64,000 bases of DNA, taken from NCBI RefSeq assembly GCF_017592825.1, contig NZ_JAGFMD010000001.1:496001-560000 (forward strand), in the 5' to 3' direction. Positions 27,556 through 35,846 of this stretch are shown here, piece after piece. Made by a program: the position numbers and the translations under genes. Below the pieces are notes generated by a model. The model worked only from the letters and a program-made list of their open reading frames with translations, had not been told where the DNA came from and did not search any database. The DNA comes from Roseivirga sp. E12. Lineage in GTDB: Bacteria > Bacteroidota > Bacteroidia > Cytophagales > Cyclobacteriaceae. Numbering within the stretch: the stretch's first letter is position 1; each line of letters opens with the position of its first letter.

Positions 27556-29241
27556 TCAGTGGTATATTTTTATGACGTTCTTCCATCCATGATTCACCCG
27601 TTCAGCGTCTAATTCCCATTTCGCACCATAACTCTCCGTCAACCTTGCCTTAATATATTTCAGGCCGGTACCTTCTTCCTTGATAGTCGTTTGACTAGCC
27701 ACATTGGCGAAGGTTAAAAAGGTATAACTTTTATGATCATCAGCGGATTCAAAAATGAGTTTAAACTTGATGTTGTTTTCTTCCAGTGGCAAGCTGTGCG
27801 TAATTCCATTTTCTAAAAGGGTATGGAGTATAGCTGGTGGAACCTTTTGTTCAAGTTCTATTCCTTCTTCTTCCCAAGTGTAATTGATCTCCTTCCTATA
27901 CTCCATGATCTCAAGATGCGTCTTACAAAGTGCTATTTCTTGAGCAATAGGTATCAGGGTTTGGTCTTCTATCTGGTTGAAAAGATCAAATTCCTTAGCC
28001 AAGGCTTCAATAAACAAGACACCCTTCTTGGGCGATTCTTCTACCCAGTCCAATAATGAAGTTAGGGTGTTCATTAGAAAATGCGGTTGGATGTTCTTCT
28101 TCAACAATTCCAAACGTAAGCGTGTGGATTGAACCAATGAATTCTCATAAGCCAATCGCTGCGCCTTGATATTAAGTGTTAATAGGTATAGCATACCTAA
28201 CAGAATAAGGCCCATCCCAGTGTACATGCTAACAACAAATCCGGAGGCAAGAAATACCGCAATCGACAAAAGTAAGGTTCCAAGAACAAGGCGTGCTCCT
28301 CTTACATTTTTATAGGCTCCATAGGCAACCATTCCAAAGGAAAAGCACCACATACTCAGTACCATAGAGACTGTTTTGAAATCAAAAGCATGACCATCTT
28401 TGAGCCAAAAGAATATGAGTAACGCTGCATACAGAATTAATGACAATCCACGTCTTGGATAGGGGAATTGGATGGAGAAGTAATAGGGAATCAAAAACGA
28501 AATACCCAGCAAAAATGAGTTAATGATTTGTAATCTTATGACATGCAAACTGTAGTGTACGGGCACGTAATCCTTACTAAATACGGTTAGAACAAGAGCA
28601 AAAATGAGAAAGCAGCAAATACTAAAAATAAGTGTGGGATATTCTTTTCTATTGTTTAAGAATAGAAAAAGGAAATAGATGGATATGATAAGAAATGCTC
28701 CTGCAAAGACGTGCATGTAGGAAGTTTTAATCAGTAGGTCGGTGAGCAAATCATCATAATCTGCTATCTCTAGTTCGTATCGCCCAACATGATCCGGAAA
28801 ATAATAGTTACTTAACCTTAAAGCCAGTACATGTTCTCCTTCGGTCGCCAGATGCCTGGGAATACCGTAGGTAATCCACAACTCACCTTCAGGAGGAAGT
28901 TCTGCCTCTTGCCCAGGGTTTCCGTTTTCCCCAATCAGCACTCCATCCCAAAAGATTTCATACTCTGCGTAAGGGTCTATTTGAAGGCCGTAAGGTCTAA
29001 ATTCCTCAGGAGCGGTGAGAATATCAATCTTGGTTCGGGACCAGAAAATCTGACCATCCGGAACGTATTTAATTCTCCTTTCCCAAGTGTTGTCATTCCA
29101 GTCCTTCTCGGCCCAAGCCGGATGGTCACCTATCTTGAACACCGTTTGATGTTCCTTGAATATAGGCGGATCCTGAGAGCATGAAGATGCCAATAGCACA
29201 AGGGATATTAAAAGAAGACAAGGCCAGAGTTTCTGGATCAT
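27556..29241 (-). CDS. LytS-type sensor histidine kinase with periplasmic jelly-roll and 7TM domain
   Basis: A 561-residue sensor. The N-terminus is a signal/lipobox-like sequence (LLASSC, Cys21). Residues ~30-165 form a beta-rich domain resembling the extracellular DISM sensory domains, with a carbohydrate-binding-like fold. Seven helices follow at ~175-365, then a His_kinase domain (PF06580) with NIQPHFLMNTLTSLL containing the acceptor His, and an ATPase end with LLENGITHSLP and GTGLKYIKARL. It should sense an outside ligand and signal to the LytTR regulator encoded next to it. It diverges from the PD40 array. Confidence 0.9.
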   Translation of the reverse strand: MIQKLWPCLLLISLVLLASSCSQDPPIFKEHQTVFKIGDHPAWAEKDWNDNTWERRIKYVPDGQIFWSRTKIDILTAPEEFRPYGLQIDPYAEYEIFWDGVLIGENGNPGQEAELPPEGELWITYGIPRHLATEGEHVLALRLSNYYFPDHVGRYELEIADYDDLLTDLLIKTSYMHVFAGAFLIISIYFLFLFLNNRKEYPTLIFSICCFLIFALVLTVFSKDYVPVHYSLHVIRLQIINSFLLGISFLIPYYFSIQFPYPRRGLSLILYAALLIFFWLKDGHAFDFKTVSMVLSMWCFSFGMVAYGAYKNVRGARLVLGTLLLSIAVFLASGFVVSMYTGMGLILLGMLYLLTLNIKAQRLAYENSLVQSTRLRLELLKKNIQPHFLMNTLTSLLDWVEESPKKGVLFIEALAKEFDLFNQIEDQTLIPIAQEIALCKTHLEIMEYRKEINYTWEEEGIELEQKVPPAILHTLLENGITHSLPLEENNIKFKLIFESADDHKSYTFLTFANVASQTTIKEEGTGLKYIKARLTESYGAKWELDAERVNHGWKNVIKIYH

Positions 29242-29299
29242 TTTGAGGTGACTTTATTATGTAAAGTAACTTGATAAATCTGTCTTTTCTAAGAAGCAT

Positions 29300-29331
29300 A
29301 GAGCAGTTCACTGATACCCAGAGCAGTTGAC
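29300..29331. promoter_or_regulatory. Direct-repeat pair, candidate LytTR site 1
   Basis: AGAGCAGTTCAC and AGAGCAGTTGAC start exactly 20 bp apart, followed by AAATTAAA. The core CAGTTNA agrees with positions 2-8 of the published LytTR half-site pattern [TA][AC][CA]GTTN[AG][TG]. It lies 70-101 bp before the 29401 start and 59 bp from the kinase start, so it could control both. Confidence 0.65.
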
Positions 29332-29400
29332 AAATTAAACAATGACTATTTACAACGAATCAAGAGGTTTGGAGTAAAATCTTCAAAACCCAAACATACC

Positions 29401-31185
29401 ATGAACATTTCTATAGGCCAATTCAGGAAAAGAACTATCAAAAATACTAGGTGCGTTAAGCTGGTGTTAACGCTATTTATAGCCAACCTAATAACGTTAA
29501 GCACTGCCTTTGCACAGGACAATACTCAAGACAAACCTAAATCAGCCGTCTATACGATCGCATATTCATGGAATGGAATTAACCTGACTGATAATGAAGG
29601 CAAATCGAAAAACAAAATAATAACTCGTGGAGGATATGCAGCTTGGTCGCCTGACGGACAACGTTTCGCTTACTATGCAAAATATGATGAAAGAGCGACA
29701 TGGTCTATCCATACAATGAATAGTGATGGTACGAATAGGAAGAGATTAACTCATGAAAAAAACAAATGGGATAATTCACCAGCATGGTCACCTGATGGAA
29801 CAAGAATTGCATTCTCAAGGGAATACGAGGATTCGGAAGGAAATTGGACGCAAGAAGTTTGGATTATGAATTCAGATGGAAGCCAGCAGACTCAAATAAA
29901 ACCAATCAAAGGTGGTGGCCCTTACTTTACACCAGATGGTAGAATAGTCTATCACTCGGAATCCGAAAACGGAAGAACTCAGATAAGCATAGCTGATATT
30001 GATGGTAACAACATAACTCGGTTAACATATAATGAAGCTGAAGAACAGCATCCTGAGGTTTCACCTGACGGCAAGCAAATCGCCTTTATGTCTGATAGGG
30101 ATGGAAGCAAGGAAATTTATGTGATGGACATAGATGGCTCTAACCAAAAGCAACTGACGTTTAGTGAGACTGCCAAATGGTATCCATCTTGGTCGCCTGA
30201 TGGCTCTAAAATAATTTTTTCATCAACAAGCTCAGATGGAGAAAGAAATATCCATATGATGAATAAGGATGGTTCTTCACTAAAAAAAATTGTCTCTAAT
30301 GGTACACAACCCGCATGGTCAAAAGTAAAGACTACAAACAACAGTGATTCAGCTCCCGATAGTTACCAGAGTAAGGCAAACTCATATTTTGGACAAAAGC
30401 CGCCCGGCTTAGTTCCTGAAGTTTTTGCGCCTGGTATTGTTTCATTAAAAGGAAGAGTTCAAGGGTCTGTTTCTTTTTCTCCTGATTTAGACGAAATGTA
30501 TTTTTCGGCTAAGAAAAAAAGCGAGAACTGGGTAGGGACTGTGTATTTTTCAAGACTAGAAGGCAATAAATGGACTGATCTTAAAAAAGCAAATTTCACA
30601 AAAGGCGGGAGTAACGCTGAAGGGAGTCCGTTTGTAAGCCCTAGTGGTAAAAGAATTTATTTTTTAGATGATACTGACAAAATTCAGTACGTAAACCGTT
30701 CTGACGATTCCTGGAGTGACCCAATACAAGTTGATTTGCCGATAAATGACAAGGATGTGATTTTCAGCCCGAATGAAGCTGAAAATGGAGATCTCTATTA
30801 TTTCAACCTGTCAACATTCAAAATGTATTATGCACCCAACCAAAACGGTGAATTTCCCGAAGTAAAGGAAGTTGACGTTGAGTTTGGGGTTCATAATTTT
30901 ATTTCTCCATCTCAAGACTTTTTACTAGTTGATGATCGAGATCATCATGAGGACAAGACAAGAAAAGACAACGATATTTATGTCTATTTCAAGAAGAAAG
31001 ACGGAACCTGGACAAGTCCAATTAACCTTGGAAGTGAGGTAAACTCTGAATTCCCAGACACATCCCCGCGAGTCACTCCAGATGGTAAATATTTATTCTT
31101 CAGCAGATATACGGAAAATTCGGCAGCAGATATTTATTGGGTAAGCACAGAAGTTATTCACAGGTTGAGGCCGGATGACTTATGA
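29401..31185 (+). CDS. Secreted TolB-like propeller fused to QKPPG-type PD40 module
   Basis: A 594-residue exported protein. The first ~40 residues are an unusually long signal peptide ending in STAFAQD and almost identical to that of the gene at 32339. Residues ~45-310 are a TolB-like propeller (AWSPDGQRFAY, AWSPDGTRIAF, EVSPDGKQIAF, SWSPDGSKIIF). Residues ~329-594 are one copy of the module of this locus: opening GQKPPGLVPEVFAPGIVS, inner SPDL/SPSG blades, closing IYWVSTEVIHRLRP. Probably periplasmic or surface-bound, binding peptides or glycans (inference). Carries candidate LytTR site 1 in its promoter; its stop overlaps an ATG of the next frame. Confidence 0.85.
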   Translation: MNISIGQFRKRTIKNTRCVKLVLTLFIANLITLSTAFAQDNTQDKPKSAVYTIAYSWNGINLTDNEGKSKNKIITRGGYAAWSPDGQRFAYYAKYDERATWSIHTMNSDGTNRKRLTHEKNKWDNSPAWSPDGTRIAFSREYEDSEGNWTQEVWIMNSDGSQQTQIKPIKGGGPYFTPDGRIVYHSESENGRTQISIADIDGNNITRLTYNEAEEQHPEVSPDGKQIAFMSDRDGSKEIYVMDIDGSNQKQLTFSETAKWYPSWSPDGSKIIFSSTSSDGERNIHMMNKDGSSLKKIVSNGTQPAWSKVKTTNNSDSAPDSYQSKANSYFGQKPPGLVPEVFAPGIVSLKGRVQGSVSFSPDLDEMYFSAKKKSENWVGTVYFSRLEGNKWTDLKKANFTKGGSNAEGSPFVSPSGKRIYFLDDTDKIQYVNRSDDSWSDPIQVDLPINDKDVIFSPNEAENGDLYYFNLSTFKMYYAPNQNGEFPEVKEVDVEFGVHNFISPSQDFLLVDDRDHHEDKTRKDNDIYVYFKKKDGTWTSPINLGSEVNSEFPDTSPRVTPDGKYLFFSRYTENSAADIYWVSTEVIHRLRPDDL

Positions 31186-31241
31186 TCAATCCTAAGGATA
31201 AAACCGATTCCTTGTCAATCACTAATGATCAATTCAAACAT

Positions 31242-32108
31242 ATGAAAACCATCATACTATTGATGTCCATCTGTATGTTATTGCTCAACACCGCCTGTAC
31301 TCATAAAAAGACAGAACAAGACCCTAGTTTTCCACGTTTTGAGGGTCCCATTTTCGCACAAAAACCACCAGGATCAACCCCTGAAGTTTTTGCCCCCCGT
31401 ATTGTTTACACAAAAGAAAGTATGCTAGCCTCTGCGTTTTCACCCAATATAGAAGAGTTCTATTTCCGTAAAATAGATGAGGGCTTAAAAGATCAGGCAA
31501 TGATTGCTATTCAATACAATGATAATCTATGGGCTGAAACTTTTGTGATACCCAGAGGTGAGATTTCGCCTGACGGTAAGATTCTGTACGTAGGAAATGA
31601 ATACAGAGATCAAACCCCTTCTGGGTGGTCAGAGACAAAAAGCCTTGGTGCACCGTTTGATTCTATTCCCATTATGCGTCTCACGGCATCATCGCAAGGG
31701 GCTTACTATTTTGATGATGTATCATCCTTTGGTGATAAGCCGCCTGTAGTACATATTCGTTATTCACGATTAATAGACGGCATACGTGAAGAACCAATAA
31801 CCTTGGACATTGATACAGGAACAAGTTTGAAATTCCACCCATTCATCGCTCCAGATGAGTCCTACCTCATATTTGATAGTAAACCAGAAAACGGCAATGC
31901 TGATATATATATTAGTTTTCGCCAGAAAGATGGTTCATGGGGCGCTGCCATTAAGTTAGGCAATCAGATAAATACAGAGCTTTCGGATGTCTATGGGAGT
32001 GTGACATCAGATGGAAAATACTTTTTCTTTAGACGGACTCTTAGCAATGGTAAGAAAAATACCATGTGGGTAGATACTGGGTTTATTGAGGCACTCAGAC
32101 CTAAATAA
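31242..32108 (+). CDS. PD40-module lipoprotein
   Basis: A 288-residue lipoprotein. The frame opens at 31182, overlapping the previous stop, but the ATG at 31242 puts a normal lipoprotein signal first (MKTIILLMSICMLLLNTAC, lipobox Cys19). Residues ~35-288 are one module: QKPPGSTPEVFAPRIVY opening, HPFIAPDESYLIFD and YISFRQKDGSWGAAIKLG central motifs, MWVDTGFIEALRPK end. The 4-bp frame overlap suggests co-transcription with 29401; the alternative start would add 20 residues ahead of the signal peptide. Confidence 0.83.
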   Translation: MKTIILLMSICMLLLNTACTHKKTEQDPSFPRFEGPIFAQKPPGSTPEVFAPRIVYTKESMLASAFSPNIEEFYFRKIDEGLKDQAMIAIQYNDNLWAETFVIPRGEISPDGKILYVGNEYRDQTPSGWSETKSLGAPFDSIPIMRLTASSQGAYYFDDVSSFGDKPPVVHIRYSRLIDGIREEPITLDIDTGTSLKFHPFIAPDESYLIFDSKPENGNADIYISFRQKDGSWGAAIKLGNQINTELSDVYGSVTSDGKYFFFRRTLSNGKKNTMWVDTGFIEALRPK

Positions 32109-32233
32109 GAAGCCATAGACTACGGTACGAGGTGTGACTTGCTTATCAGCTATTGATAAAGCTATAAGCCCTTATCAAAAACGTATCCTTTTTTTCCTGA
32201 AAAGACACTTGGATTACACTCAGGTGAGTATTC

Positions 32234-32265
32234 AGAGCAGTTCGTTCACGCATAGAGCAGTTGAC
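32234..32265. promoter_or_regulatory. Direct-repeat pair, candidate LytTR site 2
   Basis: AGAGCAGTTCGT and AGAGCAGTTGAC, 20 bp apart, followed by AAATTAAA, 73-105 bp before the 32339 start. Sequence similarity to site 1 continues through the leader into the coding region. The stretch 32109-32233 holds only a weak imperfect hairpin (32141-32169). Confidence 0.65.
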
Positions 32266-32338
32266 AAATTAAATGGTGATGAATTACAACCGACCATACA
32301 GGTTGTGAGTAAAGACATCAAAAAAACTCCAACATACT

Positions 32339-33550
32339 ATGAACATTTATATAGGTCAATTCAGGAAAGGAACTAGCAAAAACATCAGGAGCCTTAAGCT
32401 CGTGGTAACGCTATTTATAGCCAACCTAATTACGTTAAGCACTGCCTTTGCACAGGATAATATTCAACATAACACCAATTCAACAGAGCAGGGTGAACCT
32501 GCAGTTACCCTAGGTGAAATATCTTCACTTCAGTCAAAAGTGTTAGACAAAACCGTTCCATTATCCATCCATTTACCTGCTAACTACGATAATTCCAAAA
32601 AAACCTATCCCGTGCTGTATATGTTAGGTTCAGATTACCGAGCTCGGTTCGCCATGTTGGCTTCTACGCTAGACTACATGGGCGAGGGACAAATTCCTGA
32701 GATGATACTTATTGGAATGGATTTGCCCGAAGGAAATCGCATTTTGTTGCCAACAAGGGAGAATCAAGACACAACAATTCCTGATAATTATATTAAGTTT
32801 TTCGAGACCGAGCTGATGCCGCACGTTGATAATAACTACCGGACGGCTCCCTATAATGTGCTTTATGGTGGTTCTAACAGTGGTTTTTTCACTGTTTATA
32901 CACTACTCAACAACCCCGTTCTGTTTAATGCCTACCTAGCAAGTAGCCCATCCCTGATGGTTATACCGGAAGTGCTTCAACAAAAAATAAAATCAGGTCC
33001 GTTAAAAACGCTTAGGGAAAACAGATTTCTACACATCATTTACAGCGATGATGAGGGATTAACAAATCACGTTTCTGAATTCTCTCGTGTTTTAGCGGAC
33101 CATAAACCAGAGAGTTTTACATATAAAGTGGATGAACTGGAGAACCAAGGTCATGTACCAGCGGTGGATTTTATACAGTTTCTTCTGACCTTATATCCCG
33201 ACTTTAATCCCTTCAATCCCGGTGAAAACCTGGAATCTTTAGATAAAGTGACACAACATTTCGATAGGTTATCAAAACGATACGGGTATGAAATCAAGAC
33301 ACCCATAGCGGTCCTATTTAACCATGGTTTTCATACGATACTAAGTAAGGATTTAATTGCCGCTGAAGAAATCTTTCAATATTCCATCGAAGTGTATCCT
33401 GAAGGGAAGGAATCTTATCTCGGAATGGGTCTTGTACGCAGGGCTCAAGGTCAGTTTGAAAGTGCTAAGGTTATGATCGAAAAAGCACTGATAATTGATC
33501 CAGATTTTTCACTTGCTAAAAGGTGGTTACAAAGAATCGAGGATCAATAG
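32339..33550 (+). CDS. Secreted esterase (PF00756-like alpha/beta hydrolase) with TPR tail
   Basis: A 403-residue protein. Its first ~42 residues copy the long signal peptide of the 29401 product, although the mature proteins are unrelated. Residues ~55-290 form an esterase D/IroE-like alpha/beta hydrolase (VPLSIHLPANYDNSKKTYPVLYMLGS; nucleophile elbow YGGSNSG with Ser179, where the last position of the usual GxSxG is Ser; GHVPA for the His). The last ~75 residues hold TPR-like helices (AEEIFQYSIEVYPEGKESYL). Members hydrolyse esters such as siderophores or acylated sugars; the substrate here is unknown. Confidence 0.87.
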   Translation: MNIYIGQFRKGTSKNIRSLKLVVTLFIANLITLSTAFAQDNIQHNTNSTEQGEPAVTLGEISSLQSKVLDKTVPLSIHLPANYDNSKKTYPVLYMLGSDYRARFAMLASTLDYMGEGQIPEMILIGMDLPEGNRILLPTRENQDTTIPDNYIKFFETELMPHVDNNYRTAPYNVLYGGSNSGFFTVYTLLNNPVLFNAYLASSPSLMVIPEVLQQKIKSGPLKTLRENRFLHIIYSDDEGLTNHVSEFSRVLADHKPESFTYKVDELENQGHVPAVDFIQFLLTLYPDFNPFNPGENLESLDKVTQHFDRLSKRYGYEIKTPIAVLFNHGFHTILSKDLIAAEEIFQYSIEVYPEGKESYLGMGLVRRAQGQFESAKVMIEKALIIDPDFSLAKRWLQRIEDQ

Positions 33551-33580
33551 TCATAATCTCCATCTCTCTTTATAATTCCT

Positions 33581-33612
33581 AGAGCAGTTCACTCAAGCCC
33601 AGAGCAGTTCAC
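33581..33612. promoter_or_regulatory. Direct-repeat pair, candidate LytTR site 3
   Basis: AGAGCAGTTCAC occurs twice, 20 bp apart, again followed by AAATTAAA. It is 180-211 bp before the 33792 start, farther than sites 1 and 2. The stretch 33613-33791 shows no other clear structure. Confidence 0.62.
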
Positions 33613-33791
33613 AAATTAAAGGCCTGCGGGCAGCAACTCTAATCACGTTTCAGCTGTAAACCCCAAAATACATTGTCAGTAAATACCAGGATTTGAAACG
33701 AAACACCTTAGTCAACTTAGCTTCTGGTTAGAGTTGAGAAAGTAACCTAAGAAGAATTAGTAAGAGCAAACAACCCTAAACAATTGAATAA

Positions 33792-35795
33792 ATGAAAAAC
33801 AAAACTCGGGTACTTCTTATAGCCTTTCTTGTGGCTGTCAGTAGTGCCTTTGCTCAACAAATCACAACCCAAGCACCAGAGACCAAAGGCAATGAGGCCC
33901 AACTCTCGTTTGGGGACATTCCAGAACTTGAGAAAGCATATATCTCCACTTCACCAAATAAAAGAAATGATGGTATTCCTGTAGGTAGATTGGGTGTTGA
34001 TGGTGGCGACAAGGCATTGATTCTTAAGCTGGCAAAAGCCATTGTGGATGGTAAGCATGGCAACTTCGACAGCTTTCTGATTGCCCATAATGGAAAGCTC
34101 GTCTTTGAGTCCTATTACTCCCGTGGACGTGTTAATCTGCCTCATCCGCAAGCCTCAGCAACCAAGAGCTATACAAGTCTAGCACTCGGTCGGGCTATCC
34201 AATTAGGCTATCTCTCCATGGAGGATTTACACAAGCCAGTGATCAGTTTTTTGAAAGACTTAGATCCGTCAAAGCTCGTAGCTGGTGCTGACAAAATCAC
34301 GCTGCATAAGGCACTTACTATGCGTTCAGGGATCCAACTCAGCGAAGAACAGCACGAAGAATTGGAGAAGAGCCCCAGGATGTTAAAAGGGCAGGGGCAA
34401 GTCCAAGCCTTTCTAGAGCATTCTGAACCTATTACCGAGGCAACTCAGGTTTTCGACTATAAAGGCGATCCAATACTGGTTATGCAAGTCATTGAGGCAG
34501 TTGTTCCAGGCTCTGCAAGAGACTTTATCAAAAATGAGCTGCTCAATAAAATGGGCATCATCAATTATAGCTGGGAAACTGATGTTAGTGGTTTGCCCAA
34601 ATCAGGAAATGGAACGAGAATGTTACCCCGAGATATGATCAAGTGGGGGACCTTGGCTCTTAATAAGGGTAAGTGGAATGGTGAGCAGTTGGTTCCGGAA
34701 GCTTTCATAGCCACATCAACCAGTAAAATAGTAGATCAAAGTGAAGAATATGATGACACCACAAGGGGAGTCTCTGGTACGGCATATGGCTATTTCTGGT
34801 GGCAGGCCGATTTTTCCATAGGAGATAAAAGCTATCTCGCTAAATCTGCTAGAGGTGGCAGTGGACAGAATATCTATGTGATTGAAGAGTTGGACCTGGT
34901 TGTTGTAACCACTACTCATCGTCCGGTTGATAGTTCTGTAGCAGTAACTGCGGAAAATGTAATCCCGGCTTTTATTGAAAATGCTATCTCAACAAAGGAT
35001 AGAATTAATGATGCTCCAGATGAATTCCCACCCCTTGAAGATCGTTACCTAGGTCAAAAACCACCAGGAGAAACTCCCGAGTTGTTTGCTCCCGGGATTG
35101 TTTCCACTCAGGATCAACTTGAAACTGAAGTCTTGTTCCTACCAGATATGACAGCACTTTCTTTCAATAGGGGTGATGGAGAAAATGGAGATCCTACCCT
35201 AATTATGATGGAATACAAAGACCATGATTGGGCTAGGAAACCAATTGCCTTGTCTGATATGGATAATTACAGAGAACAGTTCAGTCCTAGTTTTACAGCA
35301 CTAAATGGTCTTGAACCTTTCAAAGACATTCCCATTAGAGGAGGTGCGCTCTCGGCTAAAGGAACTTATTATTTCTACGTTTTAGATTTATCTGATGGTA
35401 CTGGCTACATGAGTTATTCCCGTCTTATCAACGGTCAATATGAACCCCCACAGAAAATGAGCAGCGCCATTAACAGAGGTAAATACATCGCACACCCATT
35501 CATAGCACCAGATGAGTCCTACCTGATGTGGGATGCCGAAAAAGAAGGTGAAGATAGGCCCGATGTCTATATCAGCTTCAGGAAGCAAGATGGTTCTTGG
35601 GGTGAAGCAATCAATATGGGAGATAAAATAAATACCCCAGTATTTGAACAACGCCCTAAAGTAACACCCGATGGAAAGTATATAACCTTTTGGAGAGGAT
35701 ACTTTGAGACCAGAGAAGATGGAAAGAGGTATTTATTAGGAAATCCTTATTGGGTGGATGCGAAGATTATTGAAACGCTAAAGTCCGAACAATAA
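33792..35795 (+). CDS. Class C beta-lactamase-like serine hydrolase fused to QKPPG-type PD40 module
   Basis: A 667-residue exported fusion. A signal peptide ends near AFAQ (residue ~22). Residues ~65-395 form a serine beta-lactamase/DD-peptidase fold with Ser122 and Lys125 in SATK, a YKGD segment at the place of YxN, and an ARGGSGQ segment at the KTG-like position. Such proteins act as esterases, amidases or peptidases as often as lactamases. Residues 419-667 form one module (GQKPPGETPELFAPGIVS to YWVDAKIIETLKSEQ). The first gene of a probable operon running to the permease at 40902, with LytTR-like site 3 ahead of it. Confidence 0.87.
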   Translation: MKNKTRVLLIAFLVAVSSAFAQQITTQAPETKGNEAQLSFGDIPELEKAYISTSPNKRNDGIPVGRLGVDGGDKALILKLAKAIVDGKHGNFDSFLIAHNGKLVFESYYSRGRVNLPHPQASATKSYTSLALGRAIQLGYLSMEDLHKPVISFLKDLDPSKLVAGADKITLHKALTMRSGIQLSEEQHEELEKSPRMLKGQGQVQAFLEHSEPITEATQVFDYKGDPILVMQVIEAVVPGSARDFIKNELLNKMGIINYSWETDVSGLPKSGNGTRMLPRDMIKWGTLALNKGKWNGEQLVPEAFIATSTSKIVDQSEEYDDTTRGVSGTAYGYFWWQADFSIGDKSYLAKSARGGSGQNIYVIEELDLVVVTTTHRPVDSSVAVTAENVIPAFIENAISTKDRINDAPDEFPPLEDRYLGQKPPGETPELFAPGIVSTQDQLETEVLFLPDMTALSFNRGDGENGDPTLIMMEYKDHDWARKPIALSDMDNYREQFSPSFTALNGLEPFKDIPIRGGALSAKGTYYFYVLDLSDGTGYMSYSRLINGQYEPPQKMSSAINRGKYIAHPFIAPDESYLMWDAEKEGEDRPDVYISFRKQDGSWGEAINMGDKINTPVFEQRPKVTPDGKYITFWRGYFETREDGKRYLLGNPYWVDAKIIETLKSEQ

Positions 35796-35846
35796 CTCAG
35801 CAAGCTTTTAGATCAAAGAAAACCAAGATTCATCAACCATTAGACA

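Noticed and set aside
31182-31241. Upstream ATG for the lipoprotein gene that overlaps the previous stop
   Set aside because: It would put 20 polar residues before a normal lipoprotein signal; the ATG at 31242 gives the standard signal. The overlap may still matter for coupling.
32134-32376. An 80-codon frame between the lipoprotein and esterase genes
   Set aside because: It runs through the promoter direct repeats and into the esterase signal-peptide region; non-coding control sequence explains it better.
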